DNA of 64,000 nt from Formosa undariae (GTDB lineage: Bacteria > Bacteroidota > Bacteroidia > Flavobacteriales > Flavobacteriaceae). A program made the translations under genes and the position numbers. Shown one piece after another: positions 52,777-62,172 of the stretch (position 1 is the stretch's first letter; every line of letters starts with the position of its first letter). The notes beneath the pieces are model-generated. The model had not been told where the DNA came from. It did no database searches and saw nothing but the letters and a program-made list of their open reading frames with translations. The stretch covers positions 124,001-188,000 of the forward strand of contig NZ_JBHMEZ010000013.1 of assembly GCF_042427615.1 (NCBI RefSeq), read 5' to 3'.

Positions 52777-53771
52777 TGATTAATGTTGCTATAAATGGTT
52801 TTGGTCGCATTGGACGTCGTGTATTTCGTCTGTTACAAGACCATCCCAACATTAATGTAGTTGCTATTAACGATTTGGCAGATGCTTATACTTTAAGTCA
52901 TCTGCTAAAATACGATAGTATTCATGGTGTTTCAAGTCAAACCATTACTTATCAGGGAAATGATATTGTTGTTAACGATGTTCACATTCCGTTATTAAAC
53001 GAAACCCATCCCAAATCCATAAATTGGTCTCCATACCATGTCGATTTTGTAGTAGAATCTACCGGTAAGTTTAAAACCAAGGGAGAACTTCAGCATCATA
53101 TAAACAACGGAGCGCAACGTGTAATTTTAAGTGTTCCTGCACTTGAAGATGATATTAAAACCATTGTACTTGGTGTTAACGATCATTTAATAGATGGTAC
53201 TGAGAAGATCATTTCTAACGCGTCTTGTACAACAAATAATGCTGCACCAATGATGGCGATTATAAACGCACATTTTGGTATTGAACAAGCATACATTACA
53301 ACCATTCACTCTTATACTACCGATCAAAGTTTACACGATCAGCCACATCGCGATTTACGCAGAGCACGTGCTGCCGGACAATCTATTGTACCAACTACTA
53401 CTGGAGCCGCAAAAGCCTTAACAAAAATATTTCCAGAACTGTCCGAAGTAATAGGTGGTTGTGGTATTCGCGTTCCTGTTGCCAACGGTTCGTTAACAGA
53501 TATTACATTCAACATAAAAAAAACGGCGACTATAGAAGAGGTTAATTTAGCTTTTAAATCTGCTTCCGAGACGCATTTTAAGTCTATTTTAGAATATACG
53601 AGCGATCCAATTGTGTCTATAGATATCGTTGGAAATCCACATTCTTGCATATTTGATTCTCAAATGACTTCAGTAATTGGGAATATGGTAAAAATTATCG
53701 GATGGTATGATAATGAGACGGGGTATTCCAGTAGAATTATCGATTTAATATATAAATTATCCGAAAAATAA
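52776..53771 (+). CDS. gap: Type I glyceraldehyde-3-phosphate dehydrogenase
   Basis: 331 residues. NAD-binding INGFGRIGRRVFRLL (residues 6-20) opens the Rossmann domain; the catalytic cysteine is Cys151 in SNASCTTNN, followed by HSYTTDQSLHDQPHRDLRRAR (key part TTDQSLHDQPH) and the substrate loop RVPVANGSLTD. WYDNETGYSSR is the C-terminal signature. The start ATG overlaps the lipA stop (TAATG), so lipA and gap are coupled. Whether it is the glycolytic copy or a second, biosynthetic one cannot be read from this window. Confidence 0.97.
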   Translation: MINVAINGFGRIGRRVFRLLQDHPNINVVAINDLADAYTLSHLLKYDSIHGVSSQTITYQGNDIVVNDVHIPLLNETHPKSINWSPYHVDFVVESTGKFKTKGELQHHINNGAQRVILSVPALEDDIKTIVLGVNDHLIDGTEKIISNASCTTNNAAPMMAIINAHFGIEQAYITTIHSYTTDQSLHDQPHRDLRRARAAGQSIVPTTTGAAKALTKIFPELSEVIGGCGIRVPVANGSLTDITFNIKKTATIEEVNLAFKSASETHFKSILEYTSDPIVSIDIVGNPHSCIFDSQMTSVIGNMVKIIGWYDNETGYSSRIIDLIYKLSEK

Positions 53772-53820
53772 TTATTGTCAGGAGGTATTCTTATCTTTAG
53801 GCTCGAAGTAATTTATTTTT

Positions 53821-56049
53821 ATGATTAATATTAAGTATTACATATGTGGACTGTTCATGCTGTTTGCATTAAGCTCTCAAGCTCAGGACACAGTTAACAA
53901 TGATCCAGAAACCATACAAAACACAATCGACTTTCGCATTACACAAGCGCAATACGACATCGATAACAATAACTACTACCCGGCTAAGAAAAAATTAGAC
54001 GAAGCTTTAAGCCTGGCAGAAAGTATTGACAATAAAAAAAGTATAGGTCTTATACTTTCAAAATTCGGAAAACTAGAATTTCGCATAGACGAAACATCTG
54101 CGGCCATAAAAACCTTAACCAAAGCTATAGAAGTCCAACGTTTTGCTATGGACGATATTAATATTGCAGAAACCTATAAAACTTTAGGTAATGTATTTAT
54201 GCACCTAGAGCAATACGATGAAGCCTTAACCTATTACGGGTCTTCGTTAACTTTATTCCAACAAGAAAACCTTAGTGAATTTGAAGCAGAAGTCCTTTTA
54301 AATCAAGGAAAAGCTTACTTGGGATTAAAGCAATATAGAAAAGCGAGAGTTCAAATAGATAAATCTTTAGCCTTATCACAACGTTACGATTTAGATAAAA
54401 TTAAGAGTAGTGCCTTAATTTATCAAGCCAAAGTATCTTATTTTTTAAACGATGATGAAAACGCTTTAAAATTAGGAAATCAAGGTGTAGAACTTGCAGA
54501 AGCAAACAGCTATTTAGATGTACTAAGTCATGGGTATTTAATTTTAAGTGAGTTGAATGAAAAATTAGGGAATTTTAAAGTCTCTACTCAATATTTAAAG
54601 AAACACATTACCTTATCCGATGCGCTTTTAAAACAAAAGCTCGAAAATTTATCTCCAGAAAATCGCGAAAAATTTATTTTAGACAATCAAACCGAATTTC
54701 AGAAAGAAAAAGAAGCCGATTTAGAAAAGCTTAAAGTCGACAAGAGCTTAAATAAATTAGCTACAATCCTAAGTATTGCATTAATCACGATTCTATCTCT
54801 CCTCACACTATCTCTATATAAAAACAACAACATTAGATTAAAAACGAATAACATGTTGCATAAAAAAAATGGAGAATTAATACTTGCTAAAGAGAAAGCC
54901 GAATTGGCATCAAAAACTAAAGCAAACTTTTTATCGACGGTGACACACGAACTACGAACGCCACTATATGCCGTTACAGGATTAACAAGTATGTTATTAG
55001 AAGAAGACCCTAAACCGGAACAAATTCAGCATTTAAAATCATTGAAATTCTCTGGTGATTATTTATTGACGTTTATTAATGATATTCTACAAATAAATAA
55101 AATAGAAGCCAATAAAGTAGATATTGATTATGAAGTATTTGATTTAAAAAATAAAGTTTCAGATGTTATTTCTGCTCTAAATAATTCTGCTATCGATAAC
55201 GGTGTGAAAATTCATTTTGAATACGGTAAAGGCCTACCTACTCATTATAAAGCAGATCAAATTAAAATATCTCAAATCTTAATTAACCTAATCGGGAATT
55301 CTATTAAATTCACTAAAGATGGAGACATTTGGGTTAGAGTTAGCAAAATAAGTAATGACAACGATATTTTTAATCTAAAATTTGAAATTGAAGATAATGG
55401 AATCGGAATTACCGAAGAGAAACAAAATCATATGTTCGAAAGTTTCTCTCAAGGATCAATTCAGATTAACAGAAAATACGGAGGTACAGGTTTAGGTCTG
55501 TCTATTGTTAAAGGATTAATCGACATCCTAGGAGGTAAAATTTATCTTAAAAGTAATTTAAATAAAGGTACAACGTTCTATTTTGAAATCCCTTTGAGAC
55601 AAACTAATGAGAAAATAATTAAACCTGTAAACAAAAATTATTTTAAAAACGTAACCGAGTTAGAGTTAAGTAACATTAGAATTTTGGTGGTAGAAGACAA
55701 CAAAATTAACCAAATGATTACGAATAAAATTCTAAGCAAAATGAAACTACAATGTGATATTGTAGATAATGGTGAGGAAGCTGTAGATTTAGTTAAAAAC
55801 AACCATTACGATGTTGTTTTAATGGACATCCACATGCCTGGTATTAGCGGTATCGAAGCGACTAAAATAATTAGAACTTTCGACAAAGACATTACTATTT
55901 TTGCCCTTACTGCAGTGACTATTGAAGATAAAATGCATGAATTTGCAGAAGCAGATTTCGACGATATTATTTCGAAACCATTTAAGCAAGCAGATTTCGA
56001 AAAGAAACTATATAAGGCGGTTATTGGAAACCCAGATGAAATAGTTTAA
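53821..56049 (+). CDS. TPR-containing hybrid sensor histidine kinase
   Basis: 742 residues. A signal peptide (1-22) is followed by TPR helices to ~260 that form a periplasmic sensor, then a transmembrane helix at ~315-335 (SIALITILSLLTLSLY). The HisKA domain has the phosphorylated His376 in TVTHELRTPL; the ATPase has NLIGNSIKFT, DNGIGI and GGTGLGLSIV. A receiver domain at ~610-735 (RILVVEDNKINQM; phosphoacceptor Asp669 in LMDIHMPG; final lysine SKPF) completes the phosphorelay. It lacks its own DNA-binding output, so a separate phosphotransfer protein or regulator must follow. No response regulator gene is adjacent. Stop overlaps the convergent lpxK by four bases. Confidence 0.94.
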   Translation: MINIKYYICGLFMLFALSSQAQDTVNNDPETIQNTIDFRITQAQYDIDNNNYYPAKKKLDEALSLAESIDNKKSIGLILSKFGKLEFRIDETSAAIKTLTKAIEVQRFAMDDINIAETYKTLGNVFMHLEQYDEALTYYGSSLTLFQQENLSEFEAEVLLNQGKAYLGLKQYRKARVQIDKSLALSQRYDLDKIKSSALIYQAKVSYFLNDDENALKLGNQGVELAEANSYLDVLSHGYLILSELNEKLGNFKVSTQYLKKHITLSDALLKQKLENLSPENREKFILDNQTEFQKEKEADLEKLKVDKSLNKLATILSIALITILSLLTLSLYKNNNIRLKTNNMLHKKNGELILAKEKAELASKTKANFLSTVTHELRTPLYAVTGLTSMLLEEDPKPEQIQHLKSLKFSGDYLLTFINDILQINKIEANKVDIDYEVFDLKNKVSDVISALNNSAIDNGVKIHFEYGKGLPTHYKADQIKISQILINLIGNSIKFTKDGDIWVRVSKISNDNDIFNLKFEIEDNGIGITEEKQNHMFESFSQGSIQINRKYGGTGLGLSIVKGLIDILGGKIYLKSNLNKGTTFYFEIPLRQTNEKIIKPVNKNYFKNVTELELSNIRILVVEDNKINQMITNKILSKMKLQCDIVDNGEEAVDLVKNNHYDVVLMDIHMPGISGIEATKIIRTFDKDITIFALTAVTIEDKMHEFAEADFDDIISKPFKQADFEKKLYKAVIGNPDEIV

Positions 56050-57053
56050 TAAGCATCTATAAAGTCGGTTATTGAATCATTAAAGTCTTTAGGGCTATCT
56101 AGAACGGCTTCAATGCTTAAATAAAATAGATTTTCATCTAAAAACGGAAACTGATTTAAGCGCATAAAATCTTTTTCTGTCGTGATAATGAATGCTTTTT
56201 GTTTAAACGCATCCAACTCTTCAGGAGTAAAATCATGATGATCCTTAAAATTAAGATGTTCAAATTCTAAACCTTTTTCAGTTAGAAAATTCACTAAAGG
56301 TTTTGGATTTGCTATACCCGTAATTAAGGTAAACTTTGGAACGTTAACTAAAGGAATTTCTTCTGATTTAGAGACCACAACTTCAGCATATTTTATAGCA
56401 CTAAAAAACACTTTTTGATTCGATTTCGGCGAAATACTTTTAATTATTTTTGTTTTCTCTATTTCTGAAAGTGCTTCCGGACATTTAGTGACAATAATAA
56501 TGTCTGCACGCTTTGCTCCGCTTTTAGGTTCTCTTAAATTCCCTGTTGGCAAAACAATATCCGAAGTGTAAATATCTGCATAGGTTGTAAGTAAAATATT
56601 GAAACCCGCTTTTACAGCTCTATGTTGGTAAGCATCATCTAAAAGAATAACATCTGGCTTAGAGTTTAATTCAAGAAGTTTTTCAATTCCTTCCCTCCTA
56701 TTCGCATCAACCGCCACAGTAATTTTATTAGAATATTTGGAGTAAAACTGAAACGGTTCGTCTCCCAAAACAGCAGCCGTAACTCCTTTTTTTCCAATTT
56801 GAAACCCTTCACTTTTACGCTTATAACCCCGACTTAAAGTAGCAACCTTTTTTTCGTCCTTTAACAATCTAATTAGATATTCAATCATGGGTGTTTTTCC
56901 TGTGCCGCCCACACTTAAATTCCCCACACAAATCACTGGAAAATTGTAAGAGGTAGATTCTAGAATACCTAAATCGAATAATTTATTTCGCAACCACGTT
57001 ATACCGTAATATATGGGCACGATCGGAAAGAAGATGTAACGCAATAATTTCAT
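56046..57053 (-). CDS. lpxK: Tetraacyldisaccharide 4'-kinase
   Basis: 335-residue inner-membrane enzyme that phosphorylates the lipid A disaccharide. The Walker A is VGNLSVGGTGKTPM near residues 43-56 and the Walker B-like DVILLDDAYQHRAV is near 135. The N-terminal ITWLRNKLFDLGI is the membrane-associated helix. The C-terminal lobe with IIVTKCPE and TEKDFMRL is normal. One near-consensus minus-strand promoter box (TACTTTCG, one mismatch) lies five bases before the ATG. Presence shows a lipid A pathway. Divergent from the Nif3-family gene. Confidence 0.95.
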   Translation of the reverse strand: MKLLRYIFFPIVPIYYGITWLRNKLFDLGILESTSYNFPVICVGNLSVGGTGKTPMIEYLIRLLKDEKKVATLSRGYKRKSEGFQIGKKGVTAAVLGDEPFQFYSKYSNKITVAVDANRREGIEKLLELNSKPDVILLDDAYQHRAVKAGFNILLTTYADIYTSDIVLPTGNLREPKSGAKRADIIIVTKCPEALSEIEKTKIIKSISPKSNQKVFFSAIKYAEVVVSKSEEIPLVNVPKFTLITGIANPKPLVNFLTEKGLEFEHLNFKDHHDFTPEELDAFKQKAFIITTEKDFMRLNQFPFLDENLFYLSIEAVLDSPKDFNDSITDFIDAY

Positions 57054-57073
57054 TGTAACGAAAGTAAATATTT

Positions 57074-57081
57074 TATCTTTG
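57074..57081 (+). promoter_or_regulatory. -7 promoter box (TATCTTTG) of the Nif3-family / zinc-ribbon-family pair
   Basis: Perfect TAnnTTTG, 25 bases upstream of the ATG at 57107. Confidence 0.66.
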
Positions 57082-57106
57082 TTTTAAACCTAATACCAAA
57101 AATATT

Positions 57107-58201
57107 ATGATTGTTCAGGACGTTATAAATCATCTTGAAGATTTTGCTCCATTAAATTATGCTGAAGATTTTGATAATGTCGGCTTGCTTATAGGGGATA
57201 AAAACGAAAAATTAACGGGCGTTTTAGTCACTTTAGACACTTTAGAATCGGTTGTAGATGAAGCTATAGAAACCAACTGTAATTTAATTGTTAGCTTTCA
57301 TCCAATTATTTTTAAAGGCTTAAAAAAGCTGACCGGAAAAACGTATGTTGAGCGTGTGGTTTTAAAGGCTATTAAGCACAATATTGCCATTTATGCGATA
57401 CACACAGCTTTAGATAATCATGTGGAAGGTGTTAATGCCATGATATGTAATCAGCTTGGATTGGTTAATACATCTATTTTAATACCCCAGAAAAGCACTA
57501 TTAAGAAGCTTACCACTTATGTACCGAAACAAGAAGCGGAAGCCCTACGTCAAGCTTTATTTGAAGCCGGAGCGGGACAAATAGGAAACTATTCGGATTG
57601 TAGTTTTAATATTGAAGGCACAGGATCTTTTAACGGGAATACTAATTCGAATCCTTCAATAGGAAAAAAAGGAGAAACACATTTTGAGGAAGAAACACAA
57701 ATTTCGGTAACTTTTGCAAAACACCTAGAATCTAAAATTCTGAAAGCGTTGTTTACCTCACATTCTTATGAAGAGGTCGCTTACGAAATTACAACCTTAG
57801 AAAACACGAATCAACATATCGGTATTGGAATGATCGGTGAATTTGAGTCTGAAATGGACGAAACCGAATTTCTTAACTATATAAAAACAAAAATGAATAC
57901 AGCATGTGTTCGACATAGTGAATTATTAGGAAAACCCATAAAAAAAATCGCTGTATTAGGAGGTTCTGGAAGCTTCGCTATTTCCAACGCTAAACACGCT
58001 AAGGTTGATGCCTTTATAACTGCCGACTTAAAGTATCATGACTTTTTTTCGGCGGAAAACGAATTAATATTAGCCGATATTGGTCATTTTGAAAGTGAAC
58101 AGTTTACAAAAAATGGTTTAGTAGCACATCTTACAAAAAAAATCACTAATTTTGCAATCGTTTTATCAAAGACCGATACAAACCCTGTTAAGTATTTTTA
58201 A
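57107..58201 (+). CDS. Nif3-like dinuclear metal centre protein (YqfO/YbgI type)
   Basis: 364 residues in the long form, with a PII-like/YqfO insert in the middle. First Nif3 half: DFAPLNYAEDFDNVGLLIGD, SFHPIIFKGLKKLTG, AIYAIHTALDNHVEGVN supply metal ligands (His, Asp). The insert from ~130 to 240 begins TTYVPKQEAEALRQALFEAGAG. The second half ends ADIGHFESEQF with further His/Glu ligands. Often annotated as GTP cyclohydrolase 1 type 2 but the reaction is unproven. The zinc-ribbon-family gene begins three bases after its stop and is almost certainly in the same operon. Confidence 0.93.
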   Translation: MIVQDVINHLEDFAPLNYAEDFDNVGLLIGDKNEKLTGVLVTLDTLESVVDEAIETNCNLIVSFHPIIFKGLKKLTGKTYVERVVLKAIKHNIAIYAIHTALDNHVEGVNAMICNQLGLVNTSILIPQKSTIKKLTTYVPKQEAEALRQALFEAGAGQIGNYSDCSFNIEGTGSFNGNTNSNPSIGKKGETHFEEETQISVTFAKHLESKILKALFTSHSYEEVAYEITTLENTNQHIGIGMIGEFESEMDETEFLNYIKTKMNTACVRHSELLGKPIKKIAVLGGSGSFAISNAKHAKVDAFITADLKYHDFFSAENELILADIGHFESEQFTKNGLVAHLTKKITNFAIVLSKTDTNPVKYF

Positions 58202-58204
58202 AGT

Positions 58205-58984
58205 ATGGCAAAAAGTAAAGAAGTAACTGTAGAAGAACGTTTAAGAGCTTTATACGATCTACAACTAATCGATTCTAGAATCGATGAAATTAGAAACGTT
58301 CGTGGAGAACTACCTTTAGAGGTAAGTGATTTAGAAGATGAAGTTGCTGGACTACAGACAAGATTGGAAAAATTAGACGCGAGTCTAGAACTTTTAGATG
58401 ACGAAATTAAATCTAAAAAGAATATAATTGAAGAAGCTAATTCTTTAATTAAAAAATACAACACACAGTTAAAGAATATTAGTAATAACAGAGAGTACAA
58501 CTCGCTTACTAAAGAAGTCGAATTTCAAGAATTAGAAATCGAATTGGCAGATAAGCACATCAATGAATTCAAAGTTCAAATCGAACAGAAAAAAGAAATT
58601 ATTGGTCAGACTAAAGAGCGTACTAAAGAACGTCAAGCGCATTTAAAACACAAAAAAGGTGAATTAGATGCTATCTTATCTGAAACTGAGAAAGAAGAAT
58701 TAGCGTTGATTGAAAAATCTAACGAATATAAAACTTTAATCGAAGAGCGTTTAGTAAAAGCTTACACTAGAATCCGTACGAATGTTAAAAACGGTTTAGC
58801 AGTTGTAGCAGTAGAAAGAGGTGCCTCTGGAGGATCTTTCTTTACTATCCCACCACAAATAATTATGGAAATTGCTTCTCGTAAAAAAATTATTACAGAT
58901 GAGCATAGTGGTAGAATCTTAGTTGATGAAGCCTTAGCTACAGAACAAAAGGAAAAAATGGAAAAGCTTTTTGCTAAGTTCTAA
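58205..58984 (+). CDS. Coiled-coil protein of the C4-type zinc ribbon family, with all four cysteines lost
   Basis: 259 residues: a long alpha-helical coiled coil at ~5-180 (repeated E/K/L heptads, NREYNSLTKEVEFQELEIELAD), then the C-terminal domain that in relatives carries two CxxC pairs. Here the equivalents read RGASGGSFFTIPPQ and ITDEHSGRIL, where most relatives have ACGGC and CEYCGRIL, so the metal site is gone while the framework residues remain. Relatives are known as CdsZ/YbiA-type zinc ribbon proteins, with roles suggested in nucleic-acid or RNA binding. Its conserved partner is the Nif3-like gene upstream, as in other bacteria. Confidence 0.9.
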   Translation: MAKSKEVTVEERLRALYDLQLIDSRIDEIRNVRGELPLEVSDLEDEVAGLQTRLEKLDASLELLDDEIKSKKNIIEEANSLIKKYNTQLKNISNNREYNSLTKEVEFQELEIELADKHINEFKVQIEQKKEIIGQTKERTKERQAHLKHKKGELDAILSETEKEELALIEKSNEYKTLIEERLVKAYTRIRTNVKNGLAVVAVERGASGGSFFTIPPQIIMEIASRKKIITDEHSGRILVDEALATEQKEKMEKLFAKF

Positions 58985-59006
58985 AAAAATCCTTTTTACA
59001 TAAATA

Positions 59007-59047
59007 TTAAAAACCGTCTAGAAATTTATTTCTAGACGGTTTTTTCT
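59007..59047 (+). terminator. Terminator of the Nif3 / zinc-ribbon-family operon
   Basis: AAAACCGTCTAGAAAT and its complement form a perfect stem of ~16 bp with a 2-base loop (59009-59045), then T. Confidence 0.94.
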
Positions 59048-59072
59048 TGATATATAATTGAATAAAAAGGAT

Positions 59073-59112
59073 AAAAAAAAAGAGATTATCTCGATAGACA
59101 ATCTCTTTTTCT
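59073..59112 (-). terminator. Terminator of the first ankyrin gene
   Basis: AAAAAGAGATT (59077-59087) pairs with AATCTCTTTTT (59100-59110) across a 12-base loop, directly beyond the minus-strand ankyrin gene. Confidence 0.85.
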
Positions 59113-59132
59113 AAGGTTAATTGGTTAGTTTG

Positions 59133-59528
59133 TTATTTTTCTAAGACCTCTTCAATTAATTGTTGAGCTTCTTTTGCATTAGTTGCTTTTGCATAATCTA
59201 GTGCAGTATACCCTTTATTACATTTTGTTTTTAATTTTGCGCCTGCGTTAATTAATAACTCAAGAATTTCTGTTCTGTTATATTTTGCAGCATACATTGC
59301 AGGTGTTAATCCGTTTGATTTTTTATTAATGTCTTCTCCATTAACAATTAATTTTCTAACGATATCTGTATCACCTTTGGCTATAGATGTACAAAGTAAA
59401 TTAACCTCTGGCTTAACTACTGAAATTTCTAGAGGATTAGTAGTGTTATTTGTTATAAAATTAGAAGCTTGAACACTTGTAGTAGTAGCTCCAAATACGA
59501 TCGCGATGATAAATAATAGGTTTTTCAT
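59133..59528 (-). CDS. Secreted ankyrin-repeat protein (paralogue 1)
   Basis: 131 residues with a signal peptide (cut near residue 21, after QAS). Two to three ankyrin repeats follow: LLCTSIAKGDTDIVRKLIVNGEDIN, KKSNGLTPAMYAAKYNRTEILELLINAGAKL and KCNKGYTALDYAKATNAKEAQQLIEE (key strings NGLTPAMYAAKYNRTEILELL and KGYTALDYAKATN). Predicted periplasmic. A close paralogue lies 452 bases upstream on the same strand. The many identical codon positions point to duplication. Function beyond protein binding cannot be told. Confidence 0.9.
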   Translation of the reverse strand: MKNLLFIIAIVFGATTTSVQASNFITNNTTNPLEISVVKPEVNLLCTSIAKGDTDIVRKLIVNGEDINKKSNGLTPAMYAAKYNRTEILELLINAGAKLKTKCNKGYTALDYAKATNAKEAQQLIEEVLEK

Positions 59529-59980
59529 GATTACGATATTTTTAATAAAATTAATAATATTTATGTATTTAATAATATATTGTAAATTTAATGAGAATAT
59601 TGCATTTCAAACGCTTGAAAAAGCTATTTAACAAAATATTAACATAAAAAAATTAACAAATGATTTATGTCATATTTTACGAAAAATTCAACTGTATTTC
59701 TCATTTTTTTAACAATTATATATCCTTTTAATACACCTACTGAGATTGCAAAAACCTTCTATCATTTTCATTGAAAAATAGTCATTTTTCGTATTTAAAA
59801 ATTTAATGAAAACGTTTGAAATAAAACTCATTTTAGATAATAAACTCACTTAATATGCTTCCATTTTAAATCGCAAACAGGTTATAAAATAGTTAGTATG
59901 AACTCCATACTAACAAAAAAAAGAGGTCGCCTTATAAAGACAACCCCTAAAAATATTATATAAGAAAAATAATAGTAATT
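59529..59980. other. 452-base AT-rich region between the two ankyrin genes
   Basis: Very AT-rich, no frame of note. It must hold the promoter of the downstream ankyrin gene, although no perfect TAnnTTTG was found on that strand. At its far end it contains two neighbouring hairpins that belong to the upstream ankyrin gene. Confidence 0.7.
59890..59948 (-). terminator. Two consecutive hairpins after the second ankyrin gene
   Basis: In minus-strand order: GGTTGTCTT / AAGGCGACC (with G-U pairs, plus-strand 59923-59945) followed by a T run, then GTTAGTATG / CATACTAAC, a perfect 9-bp stem with a 5-base loop (59892-59914). Confidence 0.75.
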
Positions 59981-60376
59981 CTAATTAGCTAAAGTGGCTT
60001 CAAGAATTCGTTGTGCTTCTTTTGCATTCGTAGCTTTAGCATAAGTCAGCGCGGTATAGCCTTTATTACATTTTGTTTTCACATTCGCTCCATTTGCAAT
60101 TAATAAGAGAAGAATTTCCGTTCTGTTGTATTTAGCCGCATACATTGCAGGAGTTAATCCGTTTGATTTTTTATTCACATCTTCTCCATTTGCAATTAAT
60201 TTTTTAACGATTTCGGTATCTCCTTTTGCGATAGATATACATAATACATTTAACTCAGGCCTAACTACAGCAGACTCCAAAAGAGTGGTTTCTATATTGG
60301 TAGTAATGTTTGAAGCATAAACTGTGCTCGATACTGTTCCTAATGCGATTGCGATGATTAATAATGATTTTTTCAT
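59981..60376 (-). CDS. Secreted ankyrin-repeat protein (paralogue 2)
   Basis: 131 residues, the same length as the downstream paralogue, with a signal peptide (cut near YAS, residue 22) and the same repeat pattern: LCISIAKGDTEIVKKLIANGEDVN, NGLTPAMYAAKYNRTEILLLL, CNKGYTALTYAKATNAKEAQ (given in part). The two proteins differ mainly in the signal peptide and in the last helix. The gene has its own pair of terminator hairpins, so the two copies are transcribed separately. No clear promoter box was found in the 250 bases before it. Confidence 0.9.
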   Translation of the reverse strand: MKKSLLIIAIALGTVSSTVYASNITTNIETTLLESAVVRPELNVLCISIAKGDTEIVKKLIANGEDVNKKSNGLTPAMYAAKYNRTEILLLLIANGANVKTKCNKGYTALTYAKATNAKEAQRILEATLAN

Positions 60377-60626
60377 GATGAATGATTTTGATTGATTAGA
60401 TTAAATGATTGTATTATAAAGACGAGCTATAAAATGGATTGTTACAGTTGATGTTTCAAATAACCATTCATTAACCATTTGGAAACAAATTTCTTAATAT
60501 TGTATTAAAGAAAATAAAGAATAAATATACCAATCGTAAAATCCACAAAAAGCTTCATTTTGTAAGCCAAATTATTCTAAAATGCCATTTTAAACTTTTA
60601 TCTTTACGTACTAAATAAATATTATT

Positions 60627-62147
60627 ATGAATAAGAAAGTCATCTTGATGATACTTGACGGTTGGGGGAAATCTCCAGATCCAAAAGTATCGGCTATAGA
60701 CAATGCCAACACTCCTTTTATCGATTCTTTATATACGAAATACCCAAGTGCCCAATTAAGGACAGATGGAGAAAACGTAGGCTTACCAGAAGGTCAGATG
60801 GGAAATAGCGAAGTTGGACATATGAATTTAGGTGCCGGACGAATTGTTTACCAAGACTTAGTGAAAATTAATTTAGCGGTAAAAGAACACACTCTAGCTA
60901 AAGAAAAAGTTTTAGCAGATGCTTTTCAATACGCCAAGGACAATAATAAACCTGTTCACTTTTTAGGATTATTAAGTACTGGTGGTGTACACTCTCATAT
61001 TAAACATTTATTCGGATTATTAGATGCTGCAAAAGATTCTGGGGTACAAAATTCTATTGTTCACGGTTTTACAGATGGCCGTGATGTAGATCCAAAATCG
61101 GGATTAGGATTTGTAAATCAATTAGAAGAACATATTAAAGATACTCCTGCAAAAATAGGATCCATTACAGGTCGCTATTATGCAATGGATAGAGATAAAC
61201 GTTGGGAGCGTGTTAAACTAGCTTACGACGGGATGGTAAATGCCGAAGGAGAACATACTACAGATGTTGCGGGTGCAATTGCTTTAAATTATGCCAATGA
61301 TATTACTGACGAATTCATCAAACCTATTATCAATTGTGATGAAAACGGGAACCCTGTAGGAAAAATAGAAGCTGGAGATGTTGTTATATTCTTCAATTTT
61401 AGAACAGATAGAGGTCGTGAACTTACCGAAGTGTTATCTCAAACAGATCACCACGAACAAAACATGCATAAGTTAGACTTATATTATGTGACGCTTACGA
61501 ACTATGATGAAAATTTTAAAAACGTAAAAGTTGTATTCAATAAAGATAATTTAAAAGATACTTTAGGTGAAGTATTAGCTAGAAACAACAAAAAACAAAT
61601 ACGTATTGCAGAAACAGAAAAGTATCCTCACGTTACCTTTTTCTTTTCTGGCGGACAAGAAGATCCTTTTGAAGGTGAATCTCGTATTCTAAAAAATTCA
61701 CCAAAAGTAGCAACTTACGATTTGCAACCAGAAATGAGTGCCTTCGAATTAAAAGATGCTTTAATTCCTGAATTACAGAAAGGAGATGTAGATTTTGTAT
61801 GTTTAAACTTTGCCAATGGCGATATGGTTGGACATACAGGTGTAATGGATGCCGCTATTAAAGCTTGTGAAGCTGTAGATGCTTGCGTAAAAGAAGTAGT
61901 TACAACGGCTCTAGACAATGGATATACAACTTTATTAATTGCAGATCACGGGAACTGTGAGACTATGATTAATCCTGATGGTTCTCCAAACACAGCACAT
62001 ACAACAAATCCTGTCCCCTTAATTTTAATCGATAATGATTTAAAACAAATTAAAGATGGTGTTTTAGGTGATATGGCTCCTACTATTTTAAAATTAATTG
62101 GAGTAGAACAGCCAAAAGCAATGACTAGACACTCGTTAATTGATTAA
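60627..62147 (+). CDS. gpmI: 2,3-bisphosphoglycerate-independent phosphoglycerate mutase
   Basis: 506-residue alkaline-phosphatase-fold enzyme with two metal ions, interconverting 3- and 2-phosphoglycerate. The N-terminal MILDGWGKSPD has the first Asp ligand, and the phosphorylated serine is in GNSEVGHMNLGAGR (near residue 66). HGFTDGRDVDP, FFNFRTDRGREL, GDMVGHTG and IADHGNCE carry substrate and metal residues. Length is normal. A near-consensus box TATCTTTA lies at 60599-60606. The small HAD gene starts 25 bases after its stop and probably shares the transcript. Confidence 0.98.
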   Translation: MNKKVILMILDGWGKSPDPKVSAIDNANTPFIDSLYTKYPSAQLRTDGENVGLPEGQMGNSEVGHMNLGAGRIVYQDLVKINLAVKEHTLAKEKVLADAFQYAKDNNKPVHFLGLLSTGGVHSHIKHLFGLLDAAKDSGVQNSIVHGFTDGRDVDPKSGLGFVNQLEEHIKDTPAKIGSITGRYYAMDRDKRWERVKLAYDGMVNAEGEHTTDVAGAIALNYANDITDEFIKPIINCDENGNPVGKIEAGDVVIFFNFRTDRGRELTEVLSQTDHHEQNMHKLDLYYVTLTNYDENFKNVKVVFNKDNLKDTLGEVLARNNKKQIRIAETEKYPHVTFFFSGGQEDPFEGESRILKNSPKVATYDLQPEMSAFELKDALIPELQKGDVDFVCLNFANGDMVGHTGVMDAAIKACEAVDACVKEVVTTALDNGYTTLLIADHGNCETMINPDGSPNTAHTTNPVPLILIDNDLKQIKDGVLGDMAPTILKLIGVEQPKAMTRHSLID

Positions 62148-62172
62148 TTTTTTTGAATACTAAACTTACTGA

